Source: JBOFSR01 sp051651645 (GTDB lineage: Bacteria; Spirochaetota; Spirochaetia; Treponematales; Treponemataceae). From it: a stretch of DNA of 7,480 nucleotides. The stretch's first letter is position 1. Each line of letters starts with the position of its first letter. Below the pieces are notes generated by a model. That model worked only from the letters and a program-made list of their open reading frames with translations, was not told the origin of the DNA and searched no databases. This document shows positions 6,001 to 7,480 of this stretch, piece by piece. The stretch covers positions 1 to 7,480 of the forward strand of contig JBOFSR010000130.1 in NCBI GenBank assembly GCA_051651645.1. Direction: 5' to 3'. Both the position numbers and the translations under genes were made by a program.

Positions 6001-6951
6001 TATTCTACAGGTAGCACAGTAATTAGAGCAATATCGAGTAATGGACTTGTTGCTACGTGTACTGTAACTGTTTTTGATTGGAATTCCTCAACGGGGAGCA
6101 TACAAAAGGTTACAGATAGGGAAGATAATAATTCTAGTGTTTTACGCATAACTATTGATCCAAGAGGAAGGTCTCATTATCATATGGATAATGATCCAAG
6201 GCCAAATGAGGATGTTGAAAAATTACATTTTAGTATTCCCGCTGGTAATACGGATAGAAACTTGCAAGTTGTCAGTTATAGTGATGTGAATAAAAATGTA
6301 TATATCACTATGCAAGATAAGGCAAAAGTTTGGGAATCAGACAATGGTAGTGGCCTTCGTGTTAAAGGGTACGGTAAAGGAAAAATAACTATTCATTTAA
6401 GATTGCTTGGTAGTAAAAATGATAAGAAATATGAAAACCGTATTTGGTCTGGTAAAGGTGTGTCTCAGTGGCCAGCCATTAAACTTGATACGGATGCTTT
6501 TACTCCTGCAGATATTGTTTTTTATAGTCCAACTGATAGAAGTAGTTATTTAACATTACGATCTGGTGGTAAAACAAATCTTTTGGTTTCTGAGGATATT
6601 GGATTAAGATCTGCCTATGGGTTTGTAGGTGCAAATCTAAATGGCCCTATTTATGGAAAAAAGAATTGCGATATAAAAAAGCTAGAAATACAGCCTGTTA
6701 AACGATTAGAAAGGATTGCTATATATGGAAAAGTTACTTCGATGGATATAGGTAAATCACAAAAAATAGACATAATACTTAATCCCTCGAATGCAAGTAA
6801 TAATAGGGTTATATGGTCTACTAGTGATACTCATGTGGTATCTGTGCGTTATAATGAAATACAGGCTAGAGGACCAGGTCAAGCAACTATTATGGCACGA
6901 TCAACAGATGGAGGGCTCTCAGATTCTTTTGTTGTTACGGTACAGCCTTAA
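1..6951 (+). CDS. Giant modular surface protein with Big_2 Ig-like domains, BspA-type LRRs and a repeated unknown domain (5' partial)
   Basis: The frame is open from base 1 to TAA at 6949-6951, so the true start lies upstream; the GTG at 196 is inside an Ig-like domain and is not a start. The 2316 visible residues contain ten Big_2-like domains (strand signatures such as W-S-S-S-D/N, V-A-S-V-D-P-x-T-G-K-V and A-T-I-M-V), four BspA/LRR_5-like blocks (IPSSITSIG..AF type) and three copies of an unrecognised domain of about 210 residues. From known families, Big_2 and BspA-LRR arrays are typical of secreted or surface adhesins, so I infer a role in adhesion or host/matrix binding. No catalytic motif was recognised. 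No hydrophobic tail, LPXTG motif or other C-terminal anchor is visible: the protein ends in an Ig-like domain finishing VTVQP. Anchoring, if any, must be through the unseen N-terminus, for example a lipobox. Domain type is fairly certain; exact ligand and taxon are unknown. Confidence 0.93.
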   Translation, partial: PVDRVEVSQSTLSILLDEKSTLLKEVVYPRDATTKGVSWKSEHPNIVKVDAKTGAVEGLSLGSSRVSVITDDGAKTASCVVTVENPPVTDITFNPSSVSFSSGGRQKVIATVMPSNSSTIPTWTSSNTSVAELEGSGKEVTVKGWSGGSTTVSVKGDNTTKSFNVTVSGLGYSYTATQVNVTGVGSLTGDVEIGIPSSVHGVEVTAIDTNAFQNNAVLETIRIPSSITSIGSNAFNNASKLKTVYIDSDTVGNLPSNESMLFSKLEVVHVKEDILINSASYIGKYFKDKGSVSNGYIPYKKTGIPVSSITLNKSKTRLVVGGDETLRATVYPDDANNKSICWSSSDSSIASVDPVTGKVFAHSYGTAIIKAAADSGVSEPCTVNVFDWASSGTGKIQELTDKSDNNSKVLRITIDSQGWSNYHTDINPTNPKPVKDVEELHFVIPGGDTNRNLQILSSCDTDKNVYITMQDKAEVWEGDNGSGLRIRGSGKGKITIHLRLLGSKNDKHYENRIWSGKKNSKWESIYQSNDGSAEIVLYGSGSSSTNYFTLRAGGQTSTVIDGSNILMRGSYSSTVTSPSHSISFPLKGTYNGKKKCDILKLEINSRVRLNGIKIKEDISSLQIDESKQLQAVFYPSAAANRKVEWSSSNNNIVRITKSGMITGVSPGSATIMVRSDDGGWFDEITITVKAKIDPENLIMDVGETRDLEIFLPANSVSLWKESDKNLITLDVTGKKARVNAWSAGNARVTVEGDGFKTIANVRVTGLSYSRSATQLTVTGYGASTDKAEIIIPSSVHGIPVNKIDREALDHNLKIVILRLPSSIESIGEKAFFNTINLQSVYVDSESIANLRDNSSNLFDSANFIYVKEGITVNSNSYIEKNYYKGSVFNGYVQYANVVTQIMPNPASISIRAGGSVEVSTTVFPSQIPTALEWSGNYSDAASIEGNNRNAIIKGWTANNGAVGKGKFVVESGSVKSNIEVSVSGLKYLQNDNEISVDGIGTLTNYDITIPSNLHGIPVTSISGFYGTVDRVEVISIPSTIKAVGASVFGSARSLRKAYIDSEIVANFPTNETSLFTNLETVYIKDGITLNENSFVSKYFSKKGSSDNGYTPYNRSTISSSSHLNKTFLKLFVGEEYTLKATLLPEDATDKTITWSGSDSYVRVNPVTGTVFAAAQTYNNNSSIITATTEAGVVVGTCEVKTFNWSSIPSSGRIQQLTDKEDNNSKVLRITINSAGESHYHTRLDPLDPTELKDVNDMHFNIPSGATDRNLQIVNYCDMDKNVYITMQEKAEVWEADNGSGLRIYGTGKGKITIHIRVLGVSKKENRIWSGKGVSSWAAIDKSGFFPAEIVFRGEKDNVLSLRSGGETKYLIGGNVSLRSAYGYRMYSPTHSISFPHQGSFQGDKNRDIMTVGFRSLILPSSLKIDFGDPLLLVGETRRLYPILSPSNTDCTNVIWHSSDESIAKIDAKTGELQAISAGKAIITVYSDYSPLSFSAPITIREKDMLDFELVGRTYHVTGIGSYESSNLVIPDTHQGLPVTEIAANAFDKTRNTHDIVRVSFGKNITRIGTFAFYKQRMENLTIPSYITYIGVQSFQGETIKNLTFERSSTPLKIDHMAFFEQRMENLTIPSRVVEIGNAAFSKGVIKNLIFESSSTPLKIGNSAFYQQRMENLTIPAHVSSIGRFAFAKGVIKNLTFENGSLPLIIGEQAFQEQGMQTLNIVSRITEIGKQAFADGVIKNLTFESSSTPLKIGESAFYAQKIESLTIPSRISVISRSAFSTYKGRGTIKNLTFEEGKTPLVIGDNAFQYHKIEELTIPMRVTSIGRYSFITENPVIKKLSFEKGSLLTFIDDFSFYNAGIDKLVIPPYLNLTGVHAFGFTSNLKFVYCDSQEFVSRANDPSFLLSNLRGVFVKETLEVPEHSYIRNNFTDVSSASGGYVLYRAVEAASITLNKNETRLVVGGYEPLVATILPKDAKDKSIVWKSDNTYVASVDPVEGKVFAYSTGSTVIRAISSNGLVATCTVTVFDWNSSTGSIQKVTDREDNNSSVLRITIDPRGRSHYHMDNDPRPNEDVEKLHFSIPAGNTDRNLQVVSYSDVNKNVYITMQDKAKVWESDNGSGLRVKGYGKGKITIHLRLLGSKNDKKYENRIWSGKGVSQWPAIKLDTDAFTPADIVFYSPTDRSSYLTLRSGGKTNLLVSEDIGLRSAYGFVGANLNGPIYGKKNCDIKKLEIQPVKRLERIAIYGKVTSMDIGKSQKIDIILNPSNASNNRVIWSTSDTHVVSVRYNEIQARGPGQATIMARSTDGGLSDSFVVTVQP
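508..909 (+). repeat. BspA-type LRR block 1 (residues 170-303)
   Basis: This block opens with an N-cap (V-N-V-T-G-x-G-S-L-T followed by IPSSVHGVEVTAI). It continues with BspA-like leucine-rich units (L-E-T-I-R-IPSSITSIGSNAF, L-K-T-V-Y-I-D-S). It ends in a characteristic tail containing HVKEDI, N-S-x-S-Y-I and GYIPY. The same cap, short LRR core and tail recur at 2296-2688 and 2953-3345, and in expanded form at 4510-5832. It is flanked by Ig-like domains on both sides. LRR_5/BspA repeats are known as protein-binding surface modules; the partner here is unknown. Confidence 0.8.
910..2070 (+). repeat. Ig - E-domain - Ig unit, copy 1
   Basis: A Big_2-like domain (910-1158, residues 304-386, with LVVGG, VYPDDA, SVDPVTGKVFA and C-T-V-N-V-F) is followed by the unknown E-domain and then a second Big_2-like domain (1819-2070, residues 607-690, with YPSAAANRKVEWSSS and GSATIMVRSDDGG). 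The same three-part unit recurs at 3346-4509 and 5833-6948. The first Ig of each unit resembles the first Ig of the other units more than it resembles its own partner. This indicates duplication of the whole unit, not of single domains. Confidence 0.75.
1159..1818 (+). repeat. Unrecognised conserved domain (E-domain), copy 1, residues 387-606
   Basis: About 220 residues that I cannot assign to a known family. Conserved across the three copies, in order: L-T-D-K-x-D-N-N-S-K-V-L-R-I-T-I; Y-H-T-x-x-x-P; D-V-E-E-L-H-F-x-I-P; N-L-Q-I; KNVYITMQDKAEVWE; DNGSGLRI; GKGKITIHLRLLG; ENRIWSGK; a W about four to seven residues later; A-E-I-V; L-R-x-G-G-x-T; and CDILKLEI. The pattern of alternating hydrophobic residues, Gly and Asn suggests an all-beta fold, perhaps a carbohydrate- or ligand-binding sandwich or a beta-helix-like segment. 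That is inference only. It is always placed between two Ig-like domains. Confidence 0.7.
2296..2688 (+). repeat. BspA-type LRR block 2 (residues 766-896)
   Basis: The order is the same as block 1: cap (T-V-T-G-Y-G followed by IPSSVHGIPVNKI), LRR core (L-R-L-P-S-S-I-E-S-I-G-E-K-A-F) and tail (YVDSES, YVKEGI, N-S-N-S-Y-I, GYVQY). Unlike blocks 1, 3 and 4, it is not followed by an Ig - E-domain unit. It is followed by an Ig-like domain (2689-2952) that leads into LRR block 3. That arrangement suggests a local duplication of an Ig-LRR pair (2071-2688 and 2689-3345). Confidence 0.78.
2953..3345 (+). repeat. BspA-type LRR block 3 (residues 985-1115)
   Basis: The cap contains V-D-G-I-G-T-L-T and IPSNLHGIPVTSI. 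The core contains V-I-S-IPSTIKAVGASVF. The tail contains YIDSEI, LETVYIKDGI, N-E-N-S-F-V and GYTPY. The tail is very close to that of block 1: both include a Ser-Lys/Thr-Asn-Leu-Glu stretch before the Val/Ile-Lys strand. The distance from the start of this block to the following E-domain (654 bases) nearly equals that in unit 1 (651 bases), supporting common descent by segmental duplication. Confidence 0.78.
3346..4509 (+). repeat. Ig - E-domain - Ig unit, copy 2
   Basis: The first Ig-like domain spans 3346-3606 (residues 1116-1202; LFVGEEYTLKATLLPEDATD, V-N-P-V-T-G-T-V-F-A, C-E-V-K-T-F). It is followed by the E-domain (3607-4245) and a second Ig-like domain (4246-4509, residues 1416-1503; LLVGETRRLYP, SSDESIAKIDAKTG, SAGKAIITV). 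The unit length of 1164 bases nearly equals copy 1 (1161 bases). The first Ig carries a small Asn-rich insertion (T-Y-N-N-N-S-S) between strands compared with the other two copies. Confidence 0.75.
3607..4245 (+). repeat. Unrecognised conserved domain (E-domain), copy 2, residues 1203-1415
   Basis: Matches copy 1 at LTDKEDNNSKVLRITI, SHYHT, D-V-N-D-M-H-F-N-IP, KNVYITMQEKAEVWE, DNGSGLRI, GKGKITIHIRVLG, ENRIWSGKG and LRSGG. It differs by a few-residue deletion after V-L-G, where copies 1 and 3 have GSKNDK plus three or four residues before ENRIW. It also has Arg instead of Cys near the end (K-N-R-D-I-M). Function is unknown; see copy 1 for the fold inference. Confidence 0.7.
4510..5832 (+). repeat. 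Expanded BspA-type LRR block 4 (residues 1504-1944)
   Basis: About 441 residues, more than three times the length of the other LRR blocks. The cap (Y-H-V-T-G-I-G-S-Y, IPDTHQGLPVTEI) is followed by about fourteen LRR units. Two kinds alternate: a 22-residue kind (M-E-N-L-T-IPSRVVEIGNAAF) and a 24-residue kind (I-K-N-L-T-F-E-S-S-S-T-P-L-K-I-G-x-S-A-F). The usual tail closes the block (V-Y-C-D-S, F-V-K-E-T-L, H-S-Y-I, GGYVLY). It directly follows an Ig-like domain of the kind found after E-domains; the additional Ig-like domain that precedes the other LRR blocks is missing. It probably forms an extended curved solenoid exposed at the surface. Confidence 0.82.
4723..5568 (+). repeat. 138-base in-frame tandem repeats coding paired LRR units
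   Basis: Equivalent points (codons for Q-R-M-E-N-L or its variants) fall at 4723, 4861, 4999, 5137 and 5275, which is exactly 138 bases apart. Later points at 5425 and 5569 follow at 150 and 144 bases. Each 138-base unit encodes 46 residues, one 22- and one 24-residue LRR. Long identical stretches remain: units starting at 4861 and 4999 share their first 26 bases, and the second halves of the units at 4861 and 5137 are nearly the same. Because 138, 150 and 144 are all multiples of three, gain or loss of a unit keeps the frame. Confidence 0.85.
5833..6948 (+). repeat. Ig - E-domain - Ig unit, copy 3 (C-terminal end)
   Basis: The first Ig-like domain is 5833-6075 (residues 1945-2025; ITLNKNETRLVVGG, ILPKDAKDKSIVW, SVDPVEGKVFAYSTG, C-T-V-T-V-F). 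It is followed by the E-domain (6076-6693) and a terminal Ig-like domain (6694-6948, residues 2232-2316; NPSNASNNRVIWSTSD, GQATIMARSTDGG). The first Ig is very close to that of copy 1 (ITLNKSKTRLVVGG), closer than either is to copy 2. The gene stops directly after this unit, with no anchor or linker. Confidence 0.75.
6076..6693 (+). repeat. Unrecognised conserved domain (E-domain), copy 3, residues 2026-2231
   Basis: Shares TDREDNNSSVLRITI, SHYHM, D-V-E-K-L-H-F-S-IP, KNVYITMQDKAKVWE, DNGSGLRV, GKGKITIHLRLLGSKNDK, ENRIWSGKGVS and LRSGGKT with the other copies. It keeps the GSKNDK segment like copy 1 but has the G-K-G-V-S segment of copy 2. It is the shortest copy (about 206 residues) and lacks the S-P-T/S-H-S-I-S-F stretch seen near the end of copies 1 and 2. 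Function is unknown. Confidence 0.7.
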
Positions 6952-7006
6952 AATTTGAACTAAAAGAAATAGGTTTAGAAAGCAGTACTATTCTCGGTTA
7001 AGAAAT

Positions 7007-7023
7007 CCCCCTGCTTTTGGGGG
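7007..7023 (+). terminator. Candidate weak intrinsic terminator after the giant gene
   Basis: A 5-bp all-GC stem (CCCCC at 7007-7011, GGGGG at 7019-7023) with a 7-base loop lies 55 bases after the stop codon. It is followed by AT-rich sequence without a clean run of T, so efficiency as a rho-independent terminator is uncertain. The position, between a stop codon and a downstream promoter, is what one expects of a terminator. Confidence 0.4.
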
Positions 7024-7066
7024 TATGTGTAAAGTATATAATTTTAAATTTCTTAGTAAAGACTAG

Positions 7067-7095
7067 TTGACATTTTACATGAAACTATGTAAAAT
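7067..7095 (+). promoter_or_regulatory. Sigma-70-type promoter of the lipoprotein gene
   Basis: The -35 box TTGACA (7067-7072) is a perfect consensus match. The -10 box TAAAAT (7090-7095) matches 5 of 6, and the spacer is exactly 17 bases. AT-rich sequence at 7031-7060 could act as an UP-like element. The predicted start of transcription is near 7102, leaving a leader of about 31 bases before ATG 7133. This implies the lipoprotein gene is transcribed on its own and not only by read-through from the giant gene. Confidence 0.75.
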
Positions 7096-7096
7096 G
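7071..7096. promoter_or_regulatory. Perfect inverted repeat over the promoter; candidate operator
   Basis: Arms CATTTTACAT (7071-7080) and ATGTAAAATG (7087-7096) are perfect reverse complements around the 6-base centre GAAACT. The repeat covers the last two bases of the -35 box, the spacer and the whole -10 box. It lies upstream of the predicted transcription start, so it would act as DNA and not as an RNA hairpin. This is the layout expected for a dimeric repressor that blocks RNA polymerase. I cannot name the regulator. Confidence 0.55.
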
Positions 7097-7112
7097 GTGT
7101 TTAGCAAACTTT

Positions 7113-7124
7113 AGAGAAGGTAGG
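7113..7124 (+). promoter_or_regulatory. Ribosome-binding site of the lipoprotein gene
   Basis: The purine-rich AGAGAAGGTAGG precedes ATG 7133, with its GG end 8 bases from the start codon and the AGAAGG core 12 bases away. It supports the ATG at 7133 as the start, which also gives a proper lipoprotein signal peptide. Confidence 0.65.
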
Positions 7125-7132
7125 ATTATTAG

Positions 7133-7480
7133 ATGAAAAAAGTCGGCATACAAAAACAAGGGCAAATATTATTGGTGGGAATTCTCACACTCAGTTTAAT
7201 TGCAGGATTACTTGGTTGCTCATTTGAAGGGGAGAAGGCAGGAGGAGTGCTTGAGTTTGCAGGTGGCAAAGAAGTGGCCGTTGCGTTAGAAAAAGAATAT
7301 TATCAGGTTGAGCTTTCAAAGGCTATAAGTGGCGTAATAACATATAAGAGTTTGAGTGATGAAGTAGCACTCGTTGATGGGAAGGGGAAGGTTCAATTAC
7401 TTAGAGCAGGGGTAGCTGAAATTGAAGTAAAACGGCTTGAGAGTGCAACAGAAAAAGAGATTCGAGAAGTCTTAAAAATT
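7133..7480 (+). CDS. Surface lipoprotein with N-terminal Ig-like region (3' partial)
   Basis: The frame is open from ATG 7133 to the window end (116 residues visible). Lys2, Lys3 and Lys8 form a basic n-region. A hydrophobic stretch covers about residues 12-27. The lipobox LLGC places the lipidated Cys at residue 29, a signal peptidase II site, so the mature protein should be membrane-anchored and outward-facing. After a Gly/Glu-rich linker, residues 46-100 look like a divergent bacterial Ig-like domain: alternating strands, then ITYKSLSDEVALVDGKGKV and A-G-V-A-E-I-E-V, the hallmark of Big_2-like folds. The gene follows the giant gene on the same strand but has its own promoter and RBS. It may be the head of another large modular surface protein, because the giant gene would be expected to start in a similar way. 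That is inference; the rest of the gene is not visible. Confidence 0.85.
   Translation, partial: MKKVGIQKQGQILLVGILTLSLIAGLLGCSFEGEKAGGVLEFAGGKEVAVALEKEYYQVELSKAISGVITYKSLSDEVALVDGKGKVQLLRAGVAEIEVKRLESATEKEIREVLKI

Noticed and set aside
7037..7042. Perfect TATAAT as an alternative -10 box
   Set aside because: No acceptable -35 box sits 16-18 bases upstream (the sequence there is CTTTTGG-like). The promoter at 7067-7095 is far better and closer to the start codon.

Overview
The window is nearly filled by one very large, repetitive surface-protein gene. It runs in frame from base 1 to the TAA at 6949-6951, giving 2316 visible residues with the N-terminus cut off by the window edge. After a 181-base intergenic region, a second gene begins on the same strand and runs off the right edge. 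It encodes a lipoprotein with an Ig-like region. No RNA genes, mobile elements, CRISPR arrays or credible minus-strand genes are visible.

The large protein is a mosaic of three building blocks. There are ten bacterial Ig-like (Big_2/BID_2-type) domains of about 75-88 residues. There are four BspA-type leucine-rich-repeat (LRR_5-like) blocks. There are three copies of a conserved 206-220 residue domain that I do not recognise, called the E-domain here. In order by base: Ig 1-255, Ig 256-507, LRR 508-909, Ig 910-1158, E 1159-1818, Ig 1819-2070, Ig 2071-2295, LRR 2296-2688, Ig 2689-2952, LRR 2953-3345, Ig 3346-3606, E 3607-4245, Ig 4246-4509, long LRR 4510-5832, Ig 5833-6075, E 6076-6693, Ig 6694-6948. 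Boundaries are good to roughly ten residues. The order LRR - Ig - E - Ig occurs three times, and the Ig domains look alike according to their position in this unit. This points to growth by duplication of whole multi-domain units of roughly 1.2-1.8 kb. The third LRR block has in addition grown by 138-base tandem repeats.

The intergenic region (6952-7132) holds a weak candidate terminator and a near-consensus sigma-70-type promoter (TTGACA, 17-base spacer, TAAAAT). A perfect 10-bp inverted repeat sits on that promoter, followed by a ribosome-binding site for the lipoprotein gene. The second gene therefore probably has its own, possibly repressible, transcription start.

Organism (inference): an AT-rich bacterium using the standard code, with sigma-70-type promoters and lipoproteins. 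BspA-like LRRs combined with Big_2 domains and adjacent lipoproteins fit a host-associated spirochaete (Treponema or Entomospira-like) best. A low-GC Firmicute is the main alternative. The canonical -35/-10 promoter argues against Bacteroidota. Both genes probably act at the cell surface in adhesion or host and matrix interaction. No catalytic domain was recognised in either.
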